From Enterobacter asburiae (GTDB lineage: Bacteria > Pseudomonadota > Gammaproteobacteria > Enterobacterales > Enterobacteriaceae), in contig NZ_VRKN01000022.1 of the NCBI RefSeq assembly GCF_008080435.1, positions 1-42,213 on the forward strand: a stretch of 42,213 nt of DNA, in the 5' to 3' direction. The position numbers were made by a program, and so were the translations under genes. The notes under the pieces are model-generated. The model ran no database searches and was not told where the DNA came from. It worked only from the letters and a program-made list of their open reading frames with translations. Below, in pieces: positions 17,014 to 25,826 of this stretch (position 1 is the stretch's first letter; each line of letters opens with the position of its first letter).

Positions 17014-17117
17014 AGTGATCGGCAGGATGCCAAACCATGATCGGAGATGCGTGCCAAACCGTGATCGATTGTGATGCCAAATCGCGATCGGAGATGCATG
17101 CCAAATCATGATCGATT
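17014..17117. repeat. IS21 multiple terminal repeats
   Basis: About five imperfect copies of a roughly 20-bp unit (ATGCCAAATCGTGATCGGA-like) are arranged head to tail. They include GATGCCAAACCATGATCGGA near 17031, CGTGCCAAACCGTGATCGAT, GATGCCAAATCGCGATCGGA and CATGCCAAATCATGATCGAT. IS21-family ends carry such multiple transposase-binding repeats, so they mark the istA-proximal end of this element. Confidence 0.75.
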
Positions 17118-17133
17118 CAGACGCCATTTTGCA

Positions 17134-17282
17134 CTGCGGCCCCGGAAGATAAAGACGTGACCTGACATCGGATCATCTTTCAACGCCGTTTGCACCTTTG
17201 CGGCGAGACCGTTGAAGCTGTTGCGCATATCGGTGATACCGGCAACCAGCCAGATTTTTGTCCCTGAAGGTAGTGGGATCAC
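17134..17282 (-). pseudogene. tnpB: IS66 TnpB, N-terminal 50 codons
   Basis: From GTG 17282 the frame reads VIPLPSGTKIWLVAGITDMR, then NSFNGLAAKVQTALKDDPMS and GHVFIFRGRS. This is the conserved first half of IS66 TnpB (about 115 residues when complete). It ends at the IS21 insertion point at 17133/17134. Confidence 0.85.
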
Positions 17283-17680
17283 CGTTTGAGCTCCTGTATC
17301 AGCAGGTTCAGAAGGTTTTCGCTGACAGCGCCGTTAAGGCGAAGCGTCCCGTGCCGGAAGGTCACTTCACAGCTGATATTGAGTGATTCAGGTGCCGCAG
17401 CAGCTACAGAATGTGACCGGGAGGAGTCCGAGGGGACATCTTCGGCATCAAGTGTTATCGGGAGCAGTTCAGGCATGCTGTTTTCTGCTGTTGAAGGAGA
17501 GCGAAGTTTTCCTTCACGCCAGTACTGGCGCCACTTGAACAGCAGATTGTCGTTGATCCCATGTTCACGAGCGAGTTGCGCCACGGAGATCTCTGGTCGA
17601 TGTGAGAGTTCAACCATTTTGATTTTGAATTCAACGGGATAATTAGGGCTTTTTTTACGCACTGCGGTTAATGATTTCAT
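17279..17680 (-). CDS. tnpA: IS66 accessory protein TnpA
   Basis: The 133-residue protein is of full OrfA length. It has a basic start, a YPVEFKIKMVELSHRPEISV helix pair, the HTH region AREHGINDNLLFKWRQYWRE, and a C-terminal half ending in LLNLLIQELKR. The stop TGA 17279-17281 overlaps the tnpB GTG start at 17280-17282, giving translational coupling as in other IS66 elements. The protein alone cannot mobilise the element because tnpB is broken and tnpC absent. Confidence 0.85.
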   Translation of the reverse strand: MKSLTAVRKKSPNYPVEFKIKMVELSHRPEISVAQLAREHGINDNLLFKWRQYWREGKLRSPSTAENSMPELLPITLDAEDVPSDSSRSHSVAAAAPESLNISCEVTFRHGTLRLNGAVSENLLNLLIQELKR

Positions 17681-17833
17681 GAATAGCGTCCACCATATTT
17701 GGTGTCCACTATCCTCTCAGGAATTTCAGGATCTGCCAGACGGTACTGAAATGACGCTTACACACATTTATGTGGAATAGAAAATCAACACGCTTTCTGC
17801 CATCATCTCTGATGGCTTCGCATACATTGTCAG

Positions 17834-18446
17834 CTATTCAATGAAACCCAGTTTAAATAGAGGCTTACCTGCAAGTGATATCAACTCAGGCTCCTCCGGA
17901 TAAGACGGAAGAATTGGGAAAAAGACAGAGCCGCCAATTATGCTTCGGCTACGTGAATCTGGCGTGTGCAATCCCCAGATATTCTGATAGGTCATTGGAA
18001 CTTCCTGTCCGTTAATCGTGGTGTTGCCGATGTACAGCATGATATGCCCTGTAATGTAAATCAACGTGGTGAACGGTTTACCATGCTCCTTAAGATAGTT
18101 TATCCGGGGGCCGATATCTTCTTTGCTGAGATCAATCATTCTTGTTGTGGCCTGCACCTGTGCCGCTGAATTTCTGGGAAGGAATATTCCGAACGGCATC
18201 AGCAGACTGCGCATCTCAGCCGAGCAGTCATTATAGAAATTATAAATTCCCCATCCATGGGGCCTGCCGCTCATTGATTTCATCAGTGTCGCAATATTAC
18301 GCGGCGTCATTTCCCAGGGCATGGCGGCGAACTCATCAGACTTCAAGCTGACCCAGCGAATTTGTGCACTACCGTCCCCGTTACTTACGGGCACTGCGGT
18401 CAGAAACAAACCTGATGGTTGTTTATTGTCAACAACGGGTAAAAAG
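17834..18446 (-). pseudogene. NlpC/P60 family cell-wall hydrolase, N-terminus lost at ISL3
   Basis: About 204 codons remain of a SH3-domain-containing NlpC/P60 lipoprotein type. SDEFAAMPWEMTPRNI is followed by the catalytic-Cys motif FYNDCSAEMRSLLMPFGIFL, then LPRNSAAQVQ, the catalytic-His segment YITGHIMLYIGN and the end block SVFFPILPSYPEEPELISLA. The usual signal peptide and N-terminal SH3 modules (some 200-250 residues) are gone because the ISL3 inverted repeat starts at 18447. The frame is otherwise open. Such enzymes cleave D-Glu-mDAP peptide bonds in peptidoglycan. Without export signal it is most likely non-functional. Confidence 0.75.
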
Positions 18447-20170
18447 TGGGTCTTCCGCAACCTGGGTGGAAGAAAATCAATGAAACTTTTTAGTTAACAA
18501 GGATCTAAGCTGTTTTAAGTTATGGATAACGCTATGCCTTCACTTAAGACGCTTTTGCAGCTGCCTTGCGGGTGGCAATCCAGCCGACAAATTGTTAGTC
18601 CTGATGGGATAACCATCCATCTTCGAGCCACACGTAAAACAGCACTATGTCCCGAATGCCTTAAGCGCAGCCGCTCTGTCCATAGTTGTCGGCGGCGCCG
18701 GATACAGCACCTCCCATGCTCCGGCCGGACGCTCTGGTTAATCTTTGCTGTCCGGCACTGGTACTGCCGTAATCCGTCCTGTTCACGCAAAATCTTTGCG
18801 GGATCACTGGCTCCTTTTGCTGGCCCACAGCAGCAGTCTTCAGCGTTACTTCAGAATCTACAGCATCAACTGGGACTCATTGCCGGCGGAGAGGCTGGAA
18901 GACGGGCAGCTGTAGCCTCAGGAATGCAGACCAGCCCGGATACGTTGCTGCGCAGAGTGGTTCAGGCTCCGGAGCAGACAGAAAGCCGGACCCGGCATGT
19001 CGGTATCGACGAGTGGGCATGGCATCGGGGTCACAGGTACGGCACGCTGATTGTTAACCTCGATACACATCGCCCTCTGGTACTACTGCCCGGTCGGGAG
19101 CAGCGCACTCTGGCCGCATGGTTTAAAAAATACCCGGAGATACAGGTCGTTTCACGAGATCGTGGCGGGATCTATGCATTAGCTGCTCGCGATGGTGCAC
19201 CGCAGGCAGTACAGGTGGCCGATCGCTGGCATCTGTTGAAGAATATCGGCGATGCACTGGAACGCATGATGTACAGACATATGCCATTGATACGACAGGT
19301 TGCTACTGAGTTGTCACCCAAAAAACAGTACGCCGAAGCGTCTCTGGCACCAGTCTCAACACTACGTCGCCCTGAGCGCATTAAACAGCAGCGGCGTGAC
19401 AAACGGTATCAACGCTGGACTGAGGTCGACTCTCTTCATAAAAAAGGTTACGGGATAAGAGAAATATCCCGTATCACCGGACTGTCCCGCGTGACAGTTC
19501 GTCGGTGGATACAGTCAAAGGCGTTCCCTGAAATATCAACGAAACCACCAAAGCCCGGGCTTCTTGACTCGTGGCATGAATGGCTGGAAAGACAACGTAT
19601 AAATGGTAACCATAATGCCCGACAACTATGGCGGGAGATGGTTGACGCTGGTTTTTCCGGGAGCGAAACGACTGTCAGAGATGCTGTGGCTAAGTGGCGT
19701 AAGCAGGCTAACGCTCCGGTTGTCGCCCCGACTCAACTTCCTTCTGCATCCCGGGTCAGTCGCTGGTTAATGCCCTGGAGGATGATCAGAGGTGAAGAAA
19801 ACTATGCGTCGCGCTTCATCGAGTCAATGTGCCAGAAAGAACCGCAACTGAAAATGGCACAACAGCTGTCCCTCGACTTCTGCCGGATGCTGAAAACGAA
19901 GAATAAAACACAGTTAAATCAATGGTTCTCTGACGTCAGTCAGAGTGGACTCGTTGACCTTCAGCGCGTTGCTGCCGGGATGGAAGCCGATGCAACAGCA
20001 ATACACGAAGCGATAGTCAGCAGATGGAGTAACGGTGTTGTCGAGGGCCATGTAAATCGTCTGAAGATGCTGAAACGCCAAATGTATGGCCGGGCAGGGT
20101 TCGAGTTACTGAGGCGACGGGTGATGAGTCCTCTGGCATGAAAATCTCCACCCAGGTTGCGGAAGACCCA
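18447..20170 (+). mobile_element. Complete ISL3-family insertion sequence
   Basis: Inverted repeats TGGGTCTTCCGCAACCTGGG (left, from 18447) and CCCAGGTTGCGGAAGACCCA (right, to 20170) bound one intact transposase gene. The flanking 8-mers, GTAAAAAG (left) and GTTTTGCA (right), are not identical, although the family normally makes an 8-bp duplication. The two sides belong to unrelated genes (nlpC/P60 fragment and intron-RT fragment), so a deletion or recombination between copies probably followed insertion. Confidence 0.88.
18522..20141 (+). CDS. tnpA: ISL3-family transposase
   Basis: The 539-residue protein has the N-terminal zinc-finger-like region (CPECLKR ... CRNPSC). The DDE core follows: HVGIDEWAWHRGHRYGTLI with the first Asp, VVSRDRGGIYALAARDGAPQ with the second, and IVSRWSNGVVEGHVNRLKML with the Glu. 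An internal HTH (YGIREISRITGLSRVTVRRW) is present. Length matches full ISL3 transposases. Start 18522 or 18534 (MPSLKTLLQL) is possible. It fills the element between its inverted repeats, and no damage is visible. Confidence 0.93.
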   Translation: MDNAMPSLKTLLQLPCGWQSSRQIVSPDGITIHLRATRKTALCPECLKRSRSVHSCRRRRIQHLPCSGRTLWLIFAVRHWYCRNPSCSRKIFAGSLAPFAGPQQQSSALLQNLQHQLGLIAGGEAGRRAAVASGMQTSPDTLLRRVVQAPEQTESRTRHVGIDEWAWHRGHRYGTLIVNLDTHRPLVLLPGREQRTLAAWFKKYPEIQVVSRDRGGIYALAARDGAPQAVQVADRWHLLKNIGDALERMMYRHMPLIRQVATELSPKKQYAEASLAPVSTLRRPERIKQQRRDKRYQRWTEVDSLHKKGYGIREISRITGLSRVTVRRWIQSKAFPEISTKPPKPGLLDSWHEWLERQRINGNHNARQLWREMVDAGFSGSETTVRDAVAKWRKQANAPVVAPTQLPSASRVSRWLMPWRMIRGEENYASRFIESMCQKEPQLKMAQQLSLDFCRMLKTKNKTQLNQWFSDVSQSGLVDLQRVAAGMEADATAIHEAIVSRWSNGVVEGHVNRLKMLKRQMYGRAGFELLRRRVMSPLA

Positions 20171-20224
20171 GTTTTGCACCGTTGGTAACAGTCTGATTTC
20201 CGCGAATTGTCCTCAGGTCCGGAA

Positions 20225-20596
20225 AAGGCCAGCATAATGCACTGGACACTCTACATATGGCGGCTTGTCACGGAAAGTAATACGGGGGCTGGATCGGGAC
20301 ATCAGCCGGTTCTTCAATACCGTGGAACATGACTGGTTGCCCCGGTTTCTACGGCCTTGATCAGGGACGAGCGTATACTGTGGCTGATTAGACAGTGGGC
20401 CATGATTGGGGTAAGGGATAAATATGGACGCCGACAGCACTCGCACGTGGGGACAGTGTGCTCACCGATGCTTGCTAACACTTACCTGCACGACAGCTTC
20501 GATCTGTGGCGGAACAAACCCCGAAAGCATGCGCAGGAAGACGTAGTGATGGTCAGGCATGCCGATGACGCCGTGCCGGGATTTCAAACACCGTGA
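20225..20596 (+). pseudogene. Group II intron reverse-transcriptase fragment
   Basis: Plus-strand codons give RGLDRDISRFFNTVEHDWLP (RT motif with the first catalytic Asp), a frameshift near 20350, then DERILWLIRQWAMIGV and SPMLANTYLHDSFDLW. The YADD block follows as VMVRHADDAVPGFQ (here HADD). Both ends are missing. It belongs to a different intron type from the one at 2.8-4.8 kb. It follows the ISL3 right end by about 55 bp and is inert. Confidence 0.7.
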
Positions 20597-20597
20597 A

Positions 20598-21161
20598 CAA
20601 GCGCGTCCACCTCTTGGCCATTTTCGGTCAGGGTGCCCAGCACGCCCCGGTTGCTGACCGTGATGTTCGTAGTGTAGCTGTTGTCTGTCGCGGGGCGCTG
20701 TGCCGACCTGGGCCAGGTTGCCAGCTTCATCGTAGCTATAAATGCGGGTATAGTTCGTTTATGCAGTGCTGTCGGTTGGAAGGGGAATGGTGATGGACGG
20801 TAAGCGGCGGCCCTGCTGATCGGTAGTCTTCAGCGGGCGACAGACATCGGAACGCTGGCCAGGGCTATTGCTGCCTGTCTGCACCAGCCCGGATGGGACG
20901 TAATGGCTGACACACTGTCCGCTCAGGTTCAGGCATCCGTATTGCTGGCGACCTGTTCAGTAATACAGATCGGCCGCCCCGACAGTGAGGCATCTTCATA
21001 CTGAAAGCAGCAAACGGAGCCGGCTGTGCTCACTGCCAGCCAGGTGCGTGAGGCAGCTGAAGTTCACCATCCTGGCGGTGGTACGCGATACCGCGCACGG
21101 TCAGGCTGCGGTTGTCGAGCACCATGACTTCGGGAGCTTTACTGAACCGTAATGTGCTCAT
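20598..21161 (-). pseudogene. Tc toxin C-subunit (TccC/RHS-like) relic
   Basis: From ATG 21161, with AGGAG upstream, the start reads MSTLRFSKAPEVMVLDNRSL followed by TVRGIAYHRQDGELQLPHAPG; VLDNRxLxVRxIxYxR is the hallmark N-terminus of TccC proteins. A stop then appears. Further along, frames shift and RHS-type YTRIYSYDEAGNLAQVG and a separate-frame TTNITVSNRGVLGTLTENGQ remain recognisable. The region stops at 20598 beside the intron-RT fragment. Full TccC is around 900 residues, so most is deleted. TccC encapsulates and delivers an ADP-ribosylating or other toxic C-terminus in insecticidal Tc complexes. Confidence 0.7.
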
Positions 21162-21530
21162 GGCATTCTCCTGTTTATATTATGCAGTCGATAAGGCTGC
21201 AAATAAAATCTTACGGAAATCAGGCGAGTTTCGCCTGAATGGGCCATTTCAGGGCAGGATGGAGCAAGAGGGCTGGTATACAGATTTGATGTGCAGTTAT
21301 TTAGAACCAAAATCTGCGTTGATTGCGATCCGGAAGGTTTTCAGCCGCTACGTATAGAAGCCTGGTGCGCGGATAACCTTCTGAGAAGCAAAGTGATGCC
21401 AAAAAAGAAAGGAGGGGGCAGAATTACCCCGGCACAGTCCCCTGGAGGAATCGCAATTCCGATCACCGCCAATGTTAGCATTTTTTGCCTGTGATACGAT
21501 AACCGGGTCATTTTTCAGGGATCAGGACAG

Positions 21531-22452
21531 ATGAAGAAGAAATCCGGTACACAAACACCCCATGACGCAGCCTTTCGCCAGTTTCTGGCAAATCCTGATG
21601 TTGCACGCGATTTTCTGGAGATACACCTTCCTGCTGGGTTGCAAGCGTTGTGCGACCTGAATACGCTTAAACTGGAGTCTGGCACCTTCGTTGAGGAGGA
21701 TTTACGTCAGAACGCCAGCGATATTCTCTGGAGCATGAAAACCACATCCGGTGATGACGGTTATATTCACCTGCTACTGGAGCATCAGAGCTCCGCTGAT
21801 AAAAAAATGGCCTTCCGCCAACTGAGATACGCCGTGGCCGCGATGCAGCGCCATCTCGAGGCGGGCCATAAAAAACTGCCGTTGGTTATCCCGATCATGT
21901 TCTATCACGGCAGCCGAAGTCCATACCCAACCAGGTGGCTGGACTGTTTCAGTCATCCGGAACAGGCCGAAAGAGGTGTACTCGAACGGCTTCCCGCTGG
22001 TTGATGTCACGGTCATCGATGATGACGAGATAATGAACCACCGATGGATGGCCGCACTGACCCTACTGATGAAACATATCAGACAGCGCGACATGATGGA
22101 GCTTCTGGACAGACTGCCGCAGGTTATGGTGGAATGGATTTCTCCCGAACAGGTACACGTTCTGATACACTATATGGTAAATGCAGGCGAAGCACCAGCA
22201 CCTGAATTTATGCGGGCGCTGGCAGAGCGTCTGCCGCAACATGAGGACGAACTGATGACCATTGCACAACAGCTTGAACAGAAAGGCATCGAAAAGGGCA
22301 TTCGCCTCGGTGAACAACGTGGCATTGAAATAGGCCGCAACGAAGGTAAACTTGAAGTAGCCCGAACGATGCTACAGAACGGCATTGACCGTAATACCGT
22401 CATGAAAATGACCGCTCTGACGGCAGACGACCTGGCGCAGATCCGCCACTGA
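21531..22452 (+). pseudogene. Rpn family recombination-promoting nuclease, single frameshift
   Basis: Two overlapping frames together make a full-length Rpn. Codons 21531-21971 give [30 protein letters not shown] (catalytic Asp) and [20 protein letters not shown] (ExQ). Codons from about 21974 give [20 protein letters not shown] and the C-terminal helix with RGIEIGRNEGKLEVARTML ending at 22452. One extra base near 21972 (AGAGGTG) breaks the frame. AGGACAG precedes ATG. The PD-(D/E)XK core is intact, and the charged repeat IEKGIRLGEQRGIEIGRNEG is typical of the family tail. It is a paralogue of the interrupted gene at 4797-5105. Confidence 0.8.
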
Positions 22453-22759
22453 GTATTCTTTTCTGAAATCCTCTTCCGGTCAGGAAGAAGGCAGGATAAC
22501 CTCTCTGCTTTCATTCAAAACCCCCTCGTCAGTTCAGAACTGGCTTCTGGACAGATGAAGGGTTAGACAAATCCACCGGACGCGTCAGGCCGGCATCAAC
22601 AACACTCTATCCGCGCCTTTCAGCATGCTCACCGCTACGGCCACGTCGAGTGCAAACACTTCCCTATAAACTTCCGGGCAGGTTAAGCACGAAACAATAA
22701 TAGGTCAATAAATAACAAGCCTCTATTTTCTTATTTTACTTCGCCGCATGAGGTTAATA
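22453..22759. other. Gene-free stretch
   Basis: About 300 bp between the rpn pseudogene and the small minus-strand frame at 22760. A minus-strand run of codons near 22572-22640 (DVAVAVSMLKGADRVLLMPA) looks protein-like but is too short to name. No RNA gene or repeat is evident. Confidence 0.3.
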
Positions 22760-22954
22760 TTAAAAATACATTTTAGGCCTGTCTGTCCTGACGCTCTCCC
22801 AGAGATCGAACACCTCTGAAAATGAGGTAAGTCTTTCTCCCACAGTCAGCAGAACGTCGGTCTTTCCGTTACCCGAGCTACCGAAGGGTATATGTACGGG
22901 GAATTTATCACCTCCCCCTGTTGTTACCGCAAACTGTCTCGACCATGCAATCAT
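22760..22954 (-). CDS. Small hypothetical frame, possibly a relic
   Basis: The 64-codon frame (FAVTTGGGDKFPVHIPFGSS, then TDVLLTVGERLTSFSEVFDL) has plausible protein composition. It lacks a ribosome binding site before its ATG and has no recognised family. It may be a fragment of a longer gene. Confidence 0.2.
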   Translation of the reverse strand: MIAWSRQFAVTTGGGDKFPVHIPFGSSGNGKTDVLLTVGERLTSFSEVFDLWESVRTDRPKMYF

Positions 22955-23138
22955 TTGCTGTCACATAAAAAGAAGGAACACCACCGCGAACAATCAGTAT
23001 TTTTATCATGTAACCACCGATGTTATGTTATCAGTTTGCTAAAAATAGCAAGACATGAGTCAATGTGCTTAATAAACTGTGAAACAGTTTCCATTAATTT
23101 TTAAAAAATTATCTGAAAATAAAAAATTGTAGTCAAAT

Positions 23139-24803
23139 TTAAGATGCATTCTTCTCCTTCATCAGTTGTTCCAGCCGGCCCAGTGTAAGTGGATAGGACA
23201 GCAGATGGCCCTGCAATTGAGTGCACCCTGCGTCAATAAGAAACTGACGTTGCTCATCAGTCTCCACACCTTCTGCAATAACCTGCAGATTCAGCTTATT
23301 TCCCATGGTGGATACTGCGCTCACAATCGCTGCTGCATCCGGAAGCTGAGTTGCTGACTGTACAAATGACTTATCAATTTTGACACTGTCAACTATTATA
23401 TTTTTTAACAAACTAAGGCTGGAATAGCCCGTGCCAAAATCATCCAGAGCGACCCTGATACCCTTTTCACGAAGTATGTTTAACTGCTCCCGACCATGCG
23501 TATCAGAATGAATGATGGCGGTTTCTGTCAGCTCAAGTTCAAGTCTTTTGTGGGGGAAGCGTTCACTGTCCAGTATTGCGAGGATTTTTTCTGCAAAATC
23601 CTTTTCACTAAGCTGAACTGCCGAGACGTTCACAGAAACAGACAAACCATCCCAGTGCCGTAATTCCCGGCAGGCTTTTCTGAGTATGTATTCACCTAAT
23701 GGAATAATCAGTCCACACTCCTCAGCCAGGGGGATAAACTGTACTGGCGAAATCCCACCCAGTTCCGGATCATTCCAGCGGGCCAGAACTTCCACCCCGA
23801 CAATTTCATCAACATCTGGCCTGACAAGTGGCTGGTAAACACATTCCAGTCCATTCTCATTTGCCAGTGTTCTTGTCAGTGCTTTTTCCATCTCTCTCTT
23901 TTTTACGAATGCCCTGTCAAGAGCTTCTGAATAGATAAAGTATCCGTTTTTACCGGCCCGCTTGGCTTCATACAAGGCTGTATCTGACTTCCTTAAACAT
24001 TCACCAGCCACAACATCTGACGAGTCCAGAACAGATATACCTGCTGAAATACTCATGTAAAAAGAAAGCCCGTTCAGGTTAAGCGGGAATCTCATATTTT
24101 CAAGGAGTTCAAGACATAACTTCCCGGCATCATCCGAAGAAATTGTCCCCTCTATGAGTAATGCAAATTCATCACCGCCTATTCTGGCGCTGATACAATG
24201 TTCAGGTGCCGTTCTCAGAAGCTGACGCGAAAATTCACACAACGCGAGATCGCCTGCGTGATGTCCCCACGTGTCATTGATCGTTTTAAAACTATCGATA
24301 TCAATTAATATCAGCACGCCCCGATGAGACCCGGACCTGTTATCACAGTTCAAAATACTCTGTAATTTTTCAAAAAAGGCAGCCCGGTTGTAGAGTCCCG
24401 TCAGAGGGTCATGATATGCCAGATAACGAATTTGTGCTTCAGACTGTCGTAAAACTGAAACATCATTCAGTGAAATAAGCAGATAAGATTCTGAATGGAG
24501 GATAAGTCGGGATATTCTGATGAAAATGTCTCTTAACTGATTGTCTTTCCCCTGAATGCGTTCTTCAAACTCCTGTGACTCTCCTGTTTTCAGCACCATT
24601 TTTTCCAGTCTTAGCATTCTGGATACCACCGGGTCCGCCAGGCTGTCCAGCGCTTTCCTGCCGACTAACGCTTCTCTTGATTTTCCGAATAAAGTACAGG
24701 CTTTTTCATTTAAGAAAACCAGTCTGAAGTATTTGTCTTTCATAAAAACCGCTTCAGGAAGCGTGTTGAGTACGGACTGGCAAACTTCAAGATTATTGAA
24801 CAT
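23139..24803 (-). CDS. PAS-GGDEF-EAL cyclic-di-GMP signalling protein
   Basis: The 554-residue cytosolic protein has a PAS sensor (about 1-120; FMKDKYFRLVFLNEKACTLF). A GGDEF domain follows (about 125-290; HDPLTGLYNRAAFF, ARIGGDEFALLIEG at 207-220, AKRAGKNGYF). The EAL domain covers about 305-550: GVEVLARW with Val in place of Ala at 338-340, LELELTETAI, ALDDFGTGYSSLSLL and VIAEGVET. Catalytic residues for both synthesis and hydrolysis appear present. No RxxD inhibitory site lies five residues before GGDEF. GGAG precedes ATG 24803. It stands alone with several hundred non-coding bases on each side. The net activity cannot be told from sequence. Confidence 0.92.
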   Translation of the reverse strand: MFNNLEVCQSVLNTLPEAVFMKDKYFRLVFLNEKACTLFGKSREALVGRKALDSLADPVVSRMLRLEKMVLKTGESQEFEERIQGKDNQLRDIFIRISRLILHSESYLLISLNDVSVLRQSEAQIRYLAYHDPLTGLYNRAAFFEKLQSILNCDNRSGSHRGVLILIDIDSFKTINDTWGHHAGDLALCEFSRQLLRTAPEHCISARIGGDEFALLIEGTISSDDAGKLCLELLENMRFPLNLNGLSFYMSISAGISVLDSSDVVAGECLRKSDTALYEAKRAGKNGYFIYSEALDRAFVKKREMEKALTRTLANENGLECVYQPLVRPDVDEIVGVEVLARWNDPELGGISPVQFIPLAEECGLIIPLGEYILRKACRELRHWDGLSVSVNVSAVQLSEKDFAEKILAILDSERFPHKRLELELTETAIIHSDTHGREQLNILREKGIRVALDDFGTGYSSLSLLKNIIVDSVKIDKSFVQSATQLPDAAAIVSAVSTMGNKLNLQVIAEGVETDEQRQFLIDAGCTQLQGHLLSYPLTLGRLEQLMKEKNAS

Positions 24804-25132
24804 ACGCTCCGCCTTTTGCGTAGTATATATCTGATTAAGATTAGCAAAAATTTACCGTAAGATGGGTCCTATATCATAATGAAAGTTATAGATATAAATA
24901 ATCTTACATCTGCCGACTTTTGGAAAATGCTATTTCATTCAGAGCTGAATATACCCACATTCTCTTTTACCGAAAGCGCGATACATAGCTGCAGGCGCTT
25001 ACAATCATATACGACCCTGCCAGCCATCAGCCATCAGCCATCAGCCATCAGCCATCAGCCATTCGCGCTCACATTAAATGAGAATAATTATTTCAGTTTA
25101 AAATCATAAAGTTGCGAATTGATATCGTATCA
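24804..25132. other. Upstream region of the GGDEF-EAL gene, including a heptamer repeat
   Basis: No convincing gene. A frame at 24879-25109 (MKVIDINNLTSADFWKML...) exists but passes through the heptamer tract and lacks a clear ribosome site. The AT-rich part near 24830-24900 likely carries the minus-strand promoter of the GGDEF-EAL gene. Confidence 0.4.
25021..25062. repeat. Six perfect tandem copies of a 7-bp unit (CAGCCAT)
   Basis: The heptamer CAGCCAT is repeated six times without error over 42 bp. Because 7 is not a multiple of 3, gain or loss of a unit would shift any frame crossing it. Perfect short tandem arrays of this kind change length by slipped-strand mispairing. Confidence 0.9.
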
Positions 25133-25300
25133 GGCACTGTTGCAAATATCCGGTGGTGGTAAATTAATCTCCGTCTCTTGCCGAAGGAACAGCACCTGAA
25201 CTCATCTAAAGGCCGCCATTTTAATCAGGACATTATTTTGTGGGCGGTACGCTGGTACCGCAAATACCGTAGCTTGTATGTAACAGAGGGGGATGGTTAG
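25133..25300 (+). pseudogene. IS6-family element remnant, third copy (left end only)
   Basis: GGCACTGTTGCAAA at 25133-25146 is a perfect IS26-type terminal repeat. The first transposase codons follow (SSKGRHFNQDIILWAVRWYR KYRSLY), but the start codon position reads CTG. The similarity ends near 25300, where IS110-type sequence begins. Confidence 0.75.
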
Positions 25301-25474
25301 CTACCACCACATGAAGCGGAGTGAGCTTGTTTCCCTCCTGGATGTCGAGAACCTTGAGCGTCAGCTAAAGCCCTCAGTTCCCCCTCCACGCCAGCATTAG
25401 CATGAGCGGTTGCCAGGAGCGATGACTCTGCATATACAAGAGTAATAGGCGTGATGGTTAAATGAAAGGAGGAA

Positions 25475-25800
25475 ATGGCTATGTTTCAGTTAGGTATTGA
25501 TGTCAGCACGAAAACCCTGGATTTATGCTGGCTGCGGGAAAATGTAAAAGGCTGGGTGAAAACGCGCAAGCTTAAAAACGACTTAGGTGCTACCAGTGCT
25601 GTAATCAACAGGTTCCATAAGCAACACTGCGAACCGGTTGAGGTTCATATCATCGTGGAAGCTTCCAGGGCTTATCACGAATCATTAGCATACGGCCTTC
25701 ACAAGGCCGGAGTTAGGGTATCGCTTGCCAATCCACACCGTAGCCGAAAATTTCACGAGGTATGGGGATGCTGATGAAAAACGGTCAGATTGATGCTTAT
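25475..25800 (+). pseudogene. IS110-family transposase, N-terminal fragment with frameshift
   Basis: AAAGGAGG precedes ATG 25475. The frame reads MAMFQLGIDVSTKTLDLCWL (first Asp of the RuvC-like DEDD catalytic domain), VHIIVEASRAYHESLAYGLH (Glu) and SLANPHRSRKF. At about 25758 a shift is needed to continue as TRGMGMLMKNGQIDAYILV (the Asp-Ala pair). It stops near 25800; the C-terminal IS116-type domain is missing. The 170 bp upstream may be the non-coding left end that holds the guide-RNA region in this family. Confidence 0.8.
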
Positions 25801-25826
25801 ATACTCGTCCCACGCCCGTTATTCGT

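Larger units (their letters stand above)
16020..17133 (-). mobile_element. IS21-family element, internally deleted and 3'-truncated, inserted in IS66 tnpB
   Basis: The right end (minus-strand start) is at about 17133, where TGCAAAATGG begins directly after the GRS codons of an IS66 TnpB. Multiple terminal repeats (17014-17117), an istA with most of its length missing, and an istB truncated at about 16020 follow. The left inverted repeat is not found. Without a complete IstA the element cannot transpose. Confidence 0.8.
17134..17761 (-). mobile_element. IS66-family element, 5' part (IR, tnpA, start of tnpB)
   Basis: The minus strand starts at 17761 with GTAAGCGTCATTTCAGTACC, the conserved IS66 terminus. 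tnpA follows 80 bp later, then tnpB overlapping its stop. tnpB is interrupted at 17134 by the IS21 element, and the rest (tnpB end, tnpC, right IR) is absent from the window. Confidence 0.8.

Noticed and set aside
25021..25062. CRISPR-like array
   Set aside because: The unit is only 7 bp with no spacers, so it is a simple tandem repeat.
24879..25109. 76-codon plus-strand frame crossing the heptamer array
   Set aside because: No ribosome binding site, part of the product is only the translated repeat, and no family resemblance.
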